This document shows, one piece after another, positions 38,108 through 50,178 of a stretch of DNA of 64,000 nucleotides; the first letter of the stretch is position 1; every line of letters starts with the position of its first letter. Origin of the DNA: Hetaerina americana. Taxonomy: Eukaryota; Arthropoda; Insecta; Odonata; Calopterygidae. The notes under the pieces were generated by a model, which ran no database searches, was not told the origin of the DNA, and was given only the letters and a program-made list of their open reading frames with translations. The stretch lies in NCBI GenBank assembly GCA_022747635.1, contig JAKTNV010000041.1, positions 124,001 through 188,000 on the forward strand, given 5' to 3'. The position numbers were made by a program, and so were the translations under genes.

Positions 38108-40560
38108 TTGTCTTTCAGGATTTATTCTGGGTTTTATTTTGTTTATTTGATGAAAATGAAAACAAAACACACCATGGAAACATTTTTGTTTGATTTGTGT
38201 CGAGTGAGATTTTCACCTAGAACCCAAGAGGGGGGGGTATTGGCACTTTTCATGGAAAAATGTGAAAAATTTAATTTTCTAAAATTGAAATAAATGCATT
38301 CTTTACACCTCAAACATTCACTCTTAAACAGAAGATTGTGGTTTTTCGCAATATTTTTAGAAATTTGGGCTCTTTTAGTAACATTAACACTTGCGCTGAA
38401 GCATCTTTTATGCTCATTCCTTGTCTTTCAGGATTTATTCTGGGTTTTATTTTGTTTATTTGATGAAAATGAACAACAATACACACCATGGAAACATTTT
38501 TTTTATTTGTGTCCAGTGAGATTTTCACCTAGAACCCAAAGGGGGGGTATTGGCACTTTTCATGGAAAAATGTGAAAAATTAAATTTTCTAAAATTGAAA
38601 TAAATGCCTTCTATGCACCTCAAACATTCACTCTTAAACAGAAGATTGTGGTTTTTCGCAATATTTTTAGAAATTTGGGCTCTTATAGTAAGAATAACAT
38701 TTGCGCTTAAGCATCTTTTATGCTCATTTCTTGTATTTCAGTATTTATTCTGGGTTTCATTTTGTTTATTTGATGAAAATGAACAACAATACACACCATG
38801 GAAACATTTTTGTTTGATTTGTGTCGAGTGAGATTTTCACCTAGAACCCAAAGGGCACTTTTCATGGAAAAATGAGAAAAAATAAATTTTCTAAAAATGA
38901 AATAAATGCCTTCTATACACCTCAAACATTCACTCTTAAACTGAAAATTGTTGTTTTTCGCAATATTTTTAGAAATTTTGGCTCTTTTAGTAACATTAAC
39001 ACTTGCGCTGAAGCATCTTTAATGCTCATTTCTTGTCTTTCAGTATTTATTCTGGGTTTTATTTTGTTTATTTGATGAAAATGAGCAACAATACACTCCA
39101 TGGAAACTTTTTTGTTTGATTTGTATCGAGTGAGATTTTCACCATGAACCCAAAGGGGGGGTATTGGCACTTTTCATGGAAAAATGAGAAAAAATAAATT
39201 TTCTAAAAATGAAATAAATGCCTTCTATACACCTCAAACATTCACTCTAAATCCGAAAATTGTGGTTTTTCGCAATATTTTTAGAAATTTCGGCACTTTT
39301 AGTAACATTAACAACCACGCTGAAGCATCTTTTATGCTCATTTCTTGTCTTTCAGTATATATTCTGGGTTTTATTTATTTTATTTGATGAAAATGAACAA
39401 CATTACACACCATGGAAACATTTTTTTTTGATTTGTGTCGAGTGAGATTTTCACCTTGAACCCAAAATTGTCACTTTTCATGGAAAAATGAGAAAAAAAA
39501 AATTTTCTAAAAATGAAATAAATGCCTTCTATACACCTCAAACATTCACTCTAAATCTGAAAATTGTTGTTTTTCGCAATGTTTTTAGAAATTTGGGCTC
39601 TTTAAGTAACATTAACAACCCCGCTGAAGCATCTTTTATGCTCATTTCTTGTATTTCAGTATTTATTCTGGGTTTAATTTTGTTAATTTGATGAAAATGA
39701 AAACCAATACACACCATGGAAACATTTTTGTTTGATTTTTGTCGAGTGAGATTTTCACCTAGAACCCAAAGGGGGGGTATTGGCACTTTTCATGGAAAAA
39801 TGTGAAAAATTAAATTTTCCAAAAATGAAATAAATGCCTTCTATACACCTCAAACATTCACTCTTAAACTGAAAATTGTTGTTTTGCGCAATATTTTTAG
39901 AAATTATGGCTCTTTTAGTAACATTAACACTTGCGCTGAAGCATCTTTTATAATCATTTCTTGTATTTCAGGATTTATTCTGGGTTTTATTTTGTTTATT
40001 TGATGAAAATGAAAAACAATACACAGCCAGGAAACATTTTTGTTTGATTTGTGTCGAGTGAGATTTTCACCTAGAACCCAAAGGGGGGGGGTACTGGCAC
40101 TTTTCATGGAAAAATGAGAAAAATTAAATTTTCTAAAAATGAAATAAATGCTTTCTAAACACCTCAAACATTCACTCTTAAACTGAAAATTGTTGTTTTT
40201 CGCTATATTTTTAGAAATTTGGGCTCTTTTAGTAACATTAACACTTGCGCTGAAGCATCTTTTATGCTCATTTCTTGTCTTTCAGTACTTATTCTGGGTT
40301 TTATTTTGTTTATTTGATGAAAATGAACAACAATACACACCATGGAAACGTTTGTGTTTGATTTGTGTCGAGTGAGATTTTCGACTAGAACTTAAAGGGG
40401 GGGGCATTGGCACTTTTCATGGAAAAATGTTAAAAATTAAATTTTCTAAAATTGAAATAAATGCCTTCTATACACCTCAAACATTCACTCTTAAACAGAA
40501 GATTGTGGTTTTTCGCAATATTTTTAGAAATTTGGGCTCTTTTAGTAACATTAACAACCC
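38108..40560 (+). repeat. Higher-order block ending in a long-range exchange
   Basis: Most of this block repeats 24.6-26.4 kb, then continues with the ACGTTTGTGTTTG monomer near 40348. Private changes include GCATTCTTTACACC near 38297 and CGGCACTTTTAG near 39291. The end near 40560 joins a monomer carrying TCTTTTTAGCTC, a variant otherwise found only near 4007 and 5872. Confidence 0.8.
38922..39778 (+). repeat. Three-monomer core, occurrence 12
   Basis: Complete trio. TTTCGGCACTTTTAG in the second monomer and CTCTTTAAGTAAC in the third are shared with the 48227 copy, while CGGCAC is shared also with the 41080 copy. Confidence 0.85.
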
Positions 40561-41254
40561 CGCTGAAGCATCTTTTTAGCTCATTTCTTGTATTTCAGTA
40601 TTTATTCTGGGTTTTATTTTGTTAATTTGATGAAAATGAAAACCAATACACACCATGGAAACATTTTTGTTTGATTTGTGTGGAGGGAGATTTTCACGTA
40701 GAACCCAAAGGGACTTTTCATGGAAAAATGTGAAAAATTAAATTTTCTAAAATTGAAATAAATGCCTTCTATACACCTAAAACATTCACTCTTAAACAGA
40801 AAATTGTGGTTTTTCGCAATATTTTTATAAATTTGGGCTCTTATAGTTAGAATAACACTTGCGCTTAAGCATCTTTTATGCTCATTTCTTGCCTTTCAGG
40901 ATTTATTCTGGGTTTAATTTTGTTTAGTTGATGAAAATGAACAACAATACACACCATGGAAACATTTTTGTTTGATTTGTGTCGAGTGAGATTTTCACCT
41001 AGAACCCAAAGGGCACTTTTCATGGAAAAATGAGAAAAAATAAATTTTCTAAAAATGAAATAAATGCCTTCTATACACCTCAAACATTCACTCTTAAACT
41101 GAAAATTGTTGTTTTTCGCAATATTTTTAGAAATTTTGGCTCTTTTAGTAACATTAACACTTGCGCTGAAGCATGTTTAATGCTCATTTCTTGTCTTTCA
41201 GTATTTATTCTGGGTTTTATTTTGTTTATTTGATGATAATGAGCAACAATACAC

Positions 41255-41266
41255 TCCATGGAAACG
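41255..41266 (+). other. Chimaeric monomer junction
   Basis: AGCAACAATACACTCC of the core's first monomer is followed by ATGGAAACGTTTGTG of another subtype. The exchange lies in the shared CCATGGAAAC. Confidence 0.8.
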
Positions 41267-41559
41267 TTTGTGTTTGATTTGTGTCGAGTGAGATTTTCGA
41301 CTAGAACTTAAAGGGGGGGGCATTGGCACTTTTCATGGAAAAATGAGAAAAAATAAATTTTCTAAAAATGAAATAAATGCCTTCTATACACCTCAAACAT
41401 TCACTCTAAATCCGAAAATTGTGGTTTTTCGCAATATTTTTAGAAATTTCGGCACTTTTAGTAACATTAACAACCACGCTGAAGCATCTTTTATGCTCAT
41501 TTCTTGTCTTTCAGTATATATTCTGGGTTTTATTTATTTTATTTGATGAAAATGAACTA

Positions 41560-41592
41560 CAATACACACCATGGAAACATTTTTGTTTGATT
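41560..41592 (+). other. Fusion of core monomers two and three
   Basis: The left side has the second core monomer's TATTTATTTTATTTG and GAACTACAAT. The right side has the third monomer's GATTTTTGTCGAG and a full G-tract. About 300 bp present at 48.7-49.0 kb is missing. Confidence 0.8.
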
Positions 41593-41937
41593 TTTGTCGA
41601 GTGAGATTTTCACCTAGAACCCAAAGGGGGGGTATTGGCACTTTTCATGGAAAAATGTGAAAAATTAAATTTTCTAAAAATGAAATAAATGCCTTCTATA
41701 CACCTCAAACATTCACTCTTAAACTGAAAATTGTTGTTTTTCGCAATATTTTTAGAAATTTTGGCTCTTTAAGTAACATTAACACTTGCGCTGAAGCATC
41801 TTTTATAATCATTTCTTGTATTTCAGGATTTATTCTGGGTTTTATTTTGTTTATTTGATGAAAATGAAAAACAATACACAGCCAGGAAACATTTTTGTTT
41901 GATTTGTGTCGAGTGAGATTTTCACCTAGAACCCAAA

Positions 41938-41949
41938 GGGGGGGGGGGG
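41938..41949 (+). other. Longest G-tract in the window (G12)
   Basis: Twelve G follow CCCAAA here. The matching monomers at 35.34 and 49.39 kb have about ten, so tract length changed between close copies. The read or assembly may also be uncertain at such a run. Confidence 0.8.
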
Positions 41950-42566
41950 TACTGGCACTTTTCATGGAAAAATGAGAAAAATTAAATTTTCTAAAAATGA
42001 AATAAATGCCTTCTAAACACCTCAAACATTCACTCTTAAACTGAAAATTGTTGTTTTTCGCTATATTTTTAGAAATTTGGGCTCTTTTAGTAACATTAAC
42101 ACTTGCGCTGAAGCATCTTTTATGCTCATTTCTTGTCTTTCAGTACTTATTCTGGGTTTTATTTTGTTTATTTGATGAAAATGAACAACAATACACACCA
42201 TGGAAACGTTTGTGTTTGATTTGTGTCGAGTGAGATTTTCGACTAGAACTTAAAGGGGGGGGCATTGGCACTTTTCATGGAAAAATGTGAAAAATTAAAT
42301 TTTCTAAAATTGAAATAAATGCCTTCTATACACCTCAAACATTCACTCTTAAACAGAAGATTGTGGTTTTTCGCAATATTTTTAGAAATTTGGGCTCTTT
42401 TAGTAACATTAACAACCCCGCTGAAGCATCTTTTATGCTCATTTCTTGCCTTTCAGGATTTATTATGGGTTTAATTTTGTTTATTTAATGAAAATGAACA
42501 CACCATGGAAACATTTTTGTTTGATTTGTGTCGAGTGAGATTCTCACCTAGAACCCAAAGGGGGGG

Positions 42567-42925
42567 CTCTTTTACTAACATTACCAACCCCGCTGAAGCA
42601 TCTTTTATGCTCATTTCTTGTCTTTCAGTACTTGTTCTGGGTTTTATTTTGTTTATTTGATGAAAATGAACAACAATACACACCATGGAAACATTTGTGT
42701 TTGAGTTGTGTCGAGTGAGATTTTCGACTAGAACCCAAAGGGGGGGCTCTTTTACTAACATTACCAACCCCGCTGAAGCATCTTTTATGCTCATTTCTTG
42801 TCTTTCAGGATTTATTCTGGGTTTAATTTTGTTTATTTGATGAAAATGATCAACAATACACACCATGGAAACATTTTTGTTTGATTTGTGTGGAGTGAGA
42901 TTTTCACCTAGAACCCAAAGGGGGG
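42567..42925 (+). repeat. Truncated 180-bp monomers (two units)
   Basis: Junctions at 42567 and 42747. TTTGAGTTGTGTCG near 42699 is shared with 49951. The cluster leads directly into a GGGGTAATGGC monomer. Confidence 0.92.
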
Positions 42926-45900
42926 TAATGGCACTTTTCATGGAAAAATGTGAAAAAATACATTTTCTAAAAATGAAATAAATGCCTTCTACACACCTCA
43001 AACATTCACTCTAAATCTGAAAATTTTGTTTTTCGCAATATTTTTGAAAATTTGGGCTCTTTTAGTAACATTAACACTTGCGCTGAAGCATCTTTTATGC
43101 TCATTTCTTGTCTTTCAGGATTTATTCTGGGTTTTATTTTGTTAATTTGATGAAAATAAAAACCAATACACACCATGGAAACATTTTTGTTTGATTTTTG
43201 TCGAGTGAGATTTTCACCTAGAACCCAATGGGGGGGGTATTGGCACTTTTCATGGAAAAATGTGAAAAATTAAATTTTCTAAAAATGAAATAAATGCCTT
43301 TTATACACCTCAACCATTCACTCTAAAACGGAAAATTGTTGTTTTTCGCAATATTTTTAGCAATTTGGGCTCTTATAGTAAGAATAACATTTGCGCTTAA
43401 GCATCTTTTATGCTCATTTCTTGTATTTCAGTATTTATTCTGGGTTTAATTTTGTTTATTTGATGAAAATGAACAACAATACACACCATGGAAACATTTT
43501 TGTTTGATTTGTGTCGAGTGAGATTTTCACCTAGAACCCAAAGGGACTTTTCATGGAAAAATGTGAAAAATTAAATTTTCTAAAATTGAAATAAATGCCT
43601 TCTATACACCTAAAACATTCACTCTTAAACAGAAAATTGTGGTTTTTCGCAATATTTTTATAAATTTGGGCTCTTATAGTAAGAATAACACTTGCGCTTA
43701 AGCATCTTTTATGCTCATTTCTTGCCTTTCAGGATTTATTCTGGGTTTTATTTTGTTTATTTGATGAAAATGAACAACAATACACACCATGGAAACATTT
43801 TTGTTTGATTTGTGTCGAGTGAGATTTTCACCTAACACCCAAAGGGACTTTTCATGGAAAAATGTGAAAAATAAATCTTCTAAAATTGAAATAAATGCAT
43901 TCTTTACACCTAAAACATTCACTCTTAAACAGAAAATTGTGGTTTTTCGCAATATTTTTAGAAATTTGGGCTCTTATAGTAAGAATAACACTTGCGCCTA
44001 AGCATCTTTTATGCTCATTTTTTGCCTTTCGGGATTTATTCTGGGTTTAATTTTATTTAGTTGATGAAAATGAACAACAATACACACCATGGAAACATTT
44101 TTGTTTGATTTGTTTCGAGTGAAATTTTCACCTAGAACCCAAAGGGGGGGTATTGGCACTTTTTATGGAAAAATGTGAAAAATTTAATTTTCTAAAATTG
44201 AAATAAATGCCTTCTATACACCTCAAACATTCACTCTTAAACAGAAGTGTGTGGTTTTTCGCAATATTTTTAGAAATTTGGGCTCTTTTAGTAACATTTA
44301 CACTTGCGCTGAAGCATCTTTTATGCTCATTCCTTGTCTTTCAGGAGTTATTCTGGGTTTTATTTTGTTTATTTGATGAAAATGAACAACAATACACACT
44401 ATGGAAACATTTTTGTTTGATTTGTGTCGAGTGAGATTTTCACCCAGAACCCAAAGGGGGGGTATTGGCACTTTTCATGGAAAAATGTGAAAAATTAAAT
44501 TTTCTAAAAATGTAATAAATGCCTTTTATACACCTCAATCATTCACTCTAAAACGGAAAATTGTTTTTTTTCGCAATATTTTTAGAAATTTAGGCTCTTT
44601 TAGTAACATTTATACTTCCACTGAAGTATCTTTAATGCTCATTTCTTGTATTTCAGGATTTATTCTGGGTTTTATTTTGTTTATTTGATGAAAATGAACA
44701 ACAATACACACCATGGAAGCATTTTTGTTTGAACTGTGTCGAGTGAGATTTTCACCTAACATCCAAAGGGACTTTTCATGGAAAAATGTGAAAAATCAAA
44801 TCTTCTAAAATTGAAATAAATGCCTTCTATACACCTAAAACATTCACTCTTAAACAGAAAATTGTGGTTTTTCGCAATATTTTTAGAAATTTGGGCTCTT
44901 ATAGTAAGAATAACACTTGCGCTTTAGCATCTTTTATGCTCATTTCTTGCCTTTCAGGATTTATTCTGGGTTTTATTTTTTTTATTTGATGAAAATGAAC
45001 AACAATACACACCATGGAAACATTTTTGTTTGATTTGTGTCGAGTGAGATTTTCACCTAGAACCCAAAGGGACTTTTCATGGAAAAATGTGAAAAATTAA
45101 ATTTTCTAAAATTGAAATAAATGCCTTCTATACACCTAAAACATTCACTCTTAAACAGAAAATTGTGGTTTTTCGCAATATTTTTATAAATTTGGGCTCT
45201 TATAGTAAGAATAACACTTGCGCTTAAGCATCTTTTATGCTCATTTCTTGCCTTTCAGGATTTATTCTGGGTTTAATTTTGTTTAGTTGATGAAAATGAA
45301 CAACAATACACACCATGGAAACATTTTTGTTTGATTTGGGTCGAGTGAGATTTTCACATAGAACCCAAAGGTGGGGGTATTGGCACTTTTCATGGAAAAA
45401 TGAGAAAAAATACATTTTCTAAAAATGAAATAAATGCCTTCTACACACCTCAAACATTCACTCTAAATCTGAAAATTTTGTTTTTCGCAATATTTTTGAA
45501 AATTTGGGCTCTTTTAGTAACATTAACACTTGCGCTGAAGCATCTTTTATGCTCATTTCTTGTCTTTCAGGATTTATTCTGGGTTTTATTTTGTTAATTT
45601 GATGAAAATGAAAACCAATACACACCATGGAAACATTTTTGTTTGATTTTTGTCGAGTGAGATTTTCACCTAGAACCCAATGGGGGGGGTATTGGCACTT
45701 TTCATGGAAAAATGTGAAAAATTAAATTTTCTAAAAATGAAATAAATGCCTTTTATACACCTCAACCATTCACTCTAAAACGGAAAATTGTTGTTTTTCG
45801 CAATATTTTTAGAAATTTGGGCTCTTTTAGTAACATTTACACTTCCGCTGAAGTATCTTTTATGCTCATTTCTTGTATTTCAGGATTTATTCTGGGTTTT

Positions 45901-48226
45901 ATTTTGTTTATTTGATGAAAATGAACAACAATACACACCATGGAAACATTTTTGTTTGATTTGTGTCGAGTGATATTTTCACCTAGAACCCAAAGGGGGG
46001 GGTATTGGCACTTTTCATGGAAAAATGAGAAAAAATACATTTTCTAAAAATGAAATAAATGCCTTCTACACACCTCAAACATTCACTCTAAATCTGAAAA
46101 TTTTGTTTTTCGCAATATTTTTGAAAATTTGGGCTCTTTTAGTAACATTAACACCAGCGCTGAAGCATCTTTTATGCTCATTTCTTGTCTTTCAGGATTT
46201 ATTCTGGGTTTTATTTTGTTAATTTGATGAAAATGAAAACCAATACACACCATGGAAACATTTTTGTTTGATTTGTGTCGAGTGAGATTTTAACCTAGAA
46301 CCCAAAGGGGGGGGTATCGGCACTTTTCATGGAAAAATGGGTAAAAAAACATTTTCTAAGAATGAAATAAATGCCTTCTATACACCTCAGACATTCACTC
46401 TTAAACTGAAAATTGTTGTTTTTCGCAATATTTTTAGAAATTTGGGCTCTTTTAGTAACATAAACAATTGCGCTGAAGCATCTTTTATGCTCATTTCTTG
46501 TCTTTCAGGATTTATTCTGGGTTTAATTTTGTTTATTTGATGAAAATGAACAACAATACACACCATGGAAACATTTTTGTTTGATTTGTGTCGAGTGAGA
46601 TTTTCACCTAGAACCCAAAGGGACTTTTCATGGAAAAATGTGAAAAATTAAATTTTCTAAAATTGAAATAAATGCCTTCTATACACCTAAAACATTCACT
46701 CTTAAACAGAAAATTGTGGTTTTTCGCAATATTTTTAGAATTTTGGGCTCTTTTAGTAAGAATAACACTTGCGCCTAAGCATCTTTTATGCTCATTTTTT
46801 GCCTTTCGGGATTTATTCTGGGTTTAATTTTATTTAGTTGATGAAAATGAACAACAATACACACCATGGAAACATTTTTGTTTGATTTGTGTCGAGTGAA
46901 ATTTTCACCTAGAACCCAAAGGGGGGGTATTGGCACATTTTATGGAAAAATGTGAAAAATTTAATTTTCTAAAATTGAAATAAATGCCTTCTATACACCT
47001 CAAACATTCACTCTTAAACAGAAGTGTGTGGTTTTTCGCAATATTTTTAGAAATTTGGGCTCTTTTAGTAACATTTACACTTGCGCTGAAGCATCTTTTA
47101 TGCTCATTCCTTGTCTTTCAGGAGTTATTCTGGGTTTTATTTTGTTTATTTGATGAAAATGAACAACAATACACACCATGGAAACATTTTTGTTTGATTT
47201 GTGTCGAGTGAGATTTTCACCTAGAACCCAAAGGGGGGGGTATTGGCACTTTTCATGGAAAAATGAGAAAAAATACATTTTCTAAAAATGAAATAAATGC
47301 CTTCTACACACCTCAAACATTCACTCTAAATCTGAAAATTTTGTTTTTCGCAATATTTTTGAAAATTTGGGCTCTTTCAGTAACATTTACACTTGCGCTG
47401 AAGCATCTTTTATGCTCATTTCTTGTCTTTCAGGATTTATTCTGGGTTTTATTTTGTTAATTTGATGAAAATGAAAACCATACACACCATGGAAACATTT
47501 TTGTTTGATTTGTGTCGAGTGAGATTTTCACCCAGAACCCAAAGGGGGGGTATTGGCACTTTTCATGGAAAAATGTGAAAAATTAAATTTTCTAAAAATG
47601 TAATAAATTCCTTTTATACACCTCAATCATTCACTCTAAAACGGAAAATTGTTTTTTTTCGCAATATTTTTAGAAATTTAGGCTCTTTTAGTAACATTTA
47701 TACTTCCACTGAAGTATCTTTAATGCTCATTTCTTGTATTTCAGGATTTATTCTGGGTTTTATTTTGTTTATTTGATGAAAATGAACAACAATACACACC
47801 ATGGAAGCATTTTTGTTTGAACTGTGTCGAGTGAGATTTTCACCTAACATCCAAAGGGACTTTTCATGGAAAAATGTGAAAAATCAAATCTTCTAAAATT
47901 GAAATAACATGCCTTCTATACACCTAAAACATTCACTCTTAAACAGAAAATTGTGGTTTTTCGCAATATTTTTAGAAATTTGGGCTCTTATAGTAAGAAT
48001 AACACTTGCGCTTAAGCATCTTTTATGCTCATTTCTTGCCTTTCAGGATTTATTCTGGGTTTAATTTTGTTTAGTTGATGAAAATGAACAACAATACACA
48101 CCATGGAAACATTTTTGTTTGATTTGTGTCGAGTGAGATTTTCACCTAGAACCCAAAGGGCACTTTTCATGGAAAAATGAGAAAAAATAAATTTTCTAAA
48201 AATGAAATAAATGCCTTCTATACACC

Positions 48227-49082
48227 TCAAACATTCACTCTTAAACTGAAAATTGTTGTTTTTCGCAATATTTTTAGAAATTTTGGCTCTTTTAGTAACA
48301 TTAACACTTGCGCTGAAGCATCTTTAATGCTCATTTCTTGTCTTTCAGTATTTATTCTGGGTTTTATTTTGTTTATTTGATGAAAATGAGCAACAATACA
48401 CTCCATGGAAACTTTTTTGTTTGATTTGTATCGAGTGAGATTTTCACCATGAACCCAAAGGGGGGGTATTGGCACTTTTCATGGAAAAATGAGAAAAAAT
48501 AAATTTTCTAAAAATGAAATAAATGCCTTCTATACACCTCAAACATTCACTCTAAATCCGAAAATTGTGGTTTTTCGCAATATTTTTAGAAATTTCGGCA
48601 CTTTTAGTAACATTAACAACCACGCTGAAGCATCTTTTATGCTCATTTCTTGTCTTTCAGTATATATTCTGGGTTTTATTTATTTTATTTGATGAAAATG
48701 AACTACAATACACACCATGGAAACATTTTTTTTTGATTTGTGTCGAGTGAGATTTTCACCTTGAACCCAAAATTGTCACTTTTCATGGAAAAATGAGAAA
48801 AAATAAATTTTCTAAAAATGAAATAAATGCCTTCTATACACCTCAAACATTCACTCTAAATCTGAAAATTGTTGTTTTTCGCAATGTTTTTAGAAATTTG
48901 GGCTCTTTAAGTAACATTAACGACCCCGCTGAAGCATCTTTTATGCTCATTTCTTGTATTTCAGTATTTATTCTGGGTTTAATTTTGTTAATTTGATGAA
49001 AATGAAAACCAATACACACCATGGAAACATTTTTGTTTGATTTTTGTCGAGTGAGATTTTCACCTAGAACCCAAAGGGGGGG
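48227..49082 (+). repeat. Three-monomer core, occurrence 14 (last in window)
   Basis: Complete trio with GAACTACAAT in the second monomer (shared with occurrence 13) and ATTAACGACCCC in the third. No further core is seen in the remaining 15 kb. Confidence 0.85.
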
Positions 49083-49732
49083 TATTGGCACTTTTCATGG
49101 AAAAATGTGAAAAATTAAATTTTCCAAAAATGAAATAAATGCCTTCTATACACCTCAAACATTCACTCTTAAACTGAAAATTGTTGTTTTTCGCAATATT
49201 TTTAGAAATTTTGGCTCTTTTAATAACATTAACACTTGCGCTGAAGCATCTTTTATAATCATTTCTTGTATTTCAGGATTTATTCTGGGTTTTATTTTGT
49301 TTATTTGATGAAAATGAAAAACAATACACAGCCAGGAAACATTTTTGTTTGATTTGTGTCGAGTGAGATTTTCACCTAGAACCCAAAGGGGGGGGGTACT
49401 GGCACTTTTCATGGAAAAATGAGAAAAATTAAATTTTCTAAAAATGAAATAAATGCCTTCTAAACACCTCAAACATTCACTCTTAAACTGAAAATTGTTG
49501 TTTTTCGCTATATTTTTAGAAATTTGGGCTCTTTTAGTAACATTAACACTTGCGCTGAAGCATCTTTTATGCTCATTTCTTGTCTTTCAGTACTTATTCT
49601 GGGTTTTATTTTGTTTATTTGATGAAAATGAACAACAATACACACCATGGAAACGTTTGTGTTTGATTTGTGTCGAGTGAGATTTTCGACTAGAACTTAA
49701 AGGGGGGGGCATTGGCACTTTTCATGGAAAAA

Positions 49733-49752
49733 TGTGAAAAATGAAAATGAAC
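49733..49752 (+). other. Deletion junction (194 bp lost)
   Basis: GTGAAAAATGAAAATGAAC joins the A-rich middle of one monomer to the TGAAAATGAAC of the next. The copy at 42.29-42.49 kb keeps the 194 bases between. TGAAAA is present at both ends. Confidence 0.85.
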
Positions 49753-49819
49753 ACACCATGGAAACATTTTTGTTTGATTTGTGTCGAGTGAGATTCTCAC
49801 CTAGAACCCAAAGGGGGGG

Positions 49820-50178
49820 CTCTTTTACTAACATTACCAACCCCGCTGAAGCATCTTTTATGCTCATTTCTTGTCTTTCAGTACTTGTTCTGGGTTTTAT
49901 TTTGTTTATTTGATGAAAATGAACAACAATACACACCATCGAAACATTTGTGTTTGAGTTGTGTCGAGTGAGATTTTCGACTAGAACCCAAAGGGGGGGC
50001 TCTTTTACTAACATTACCAACCCCGCTGAAGCATCTTTTATGCTCATTTCTTGTCTTTCAGGATTTATTCTGGGTTTAATTTTGTTTATTTGATGAAAAT
50101 GATCAACAATACACACCATGGAAACATTTTTGTTTGATTTGTGTGGAGTGAGATTTTCACCTAGAACCCAAAGGGGGG
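49820..50178 (+). repeat. Truncated 180-bp monomers (two units), last cluster
   Basis: Junctions at 49820 and 50000. A private CACCATCGAAAC stands near 49935. The monomer just before it carries the 194-bp deletion. Confidence 0.92.

Larger units (their letters stand above)
41080..41632 (+). repeat. Three-monomer core, occurrence 13, two chimaeric joins
   Basis: The first monomer turns into the ACGTTTGTGTTTG type at 41256-41265. The second is fused to the end of the third at about 41560-41592, removing about one monomer (300 bp) relative to the 48227 copy. Confidence 0.85.
40561..47870 (+). repeat. Large higher-order repeat, copy 1 (~7.15-7.45 kb period)
   Basis: From about 40.72 kb the sequence recurs about 7.15-7.45 kb downstream. 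Offsets step 7,147, then 7,447, 7,252, 7,563 and 7,252 bp, so the copies differ by whole-monomer gains and losses plus one 194-bp deletion. The left part has the three-monomer core (damaged here) and a 180-bp cluster. The right part has the CAGAAGTGTGTGG monomer (44243, 47020) and the GAACTGTGTCGAG monomer (44730, 47820). Confidence 0.85.

Noticed and set aside
41938..41949. G-quadruplex
   Set aside because: There is only one G-run per ~312 bp, so four runs are not close enough for a normal intramolecular structure.
42471..43001. Long minus-strand open frame (176 codons), and the similar one at 49697-50254, as genes
   Set aside because: The product is a repeat of the satellite's own translation with a 60-residue period. 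Sister copies are broken by G-tract length changes and stops, and there is no recognisable domain.
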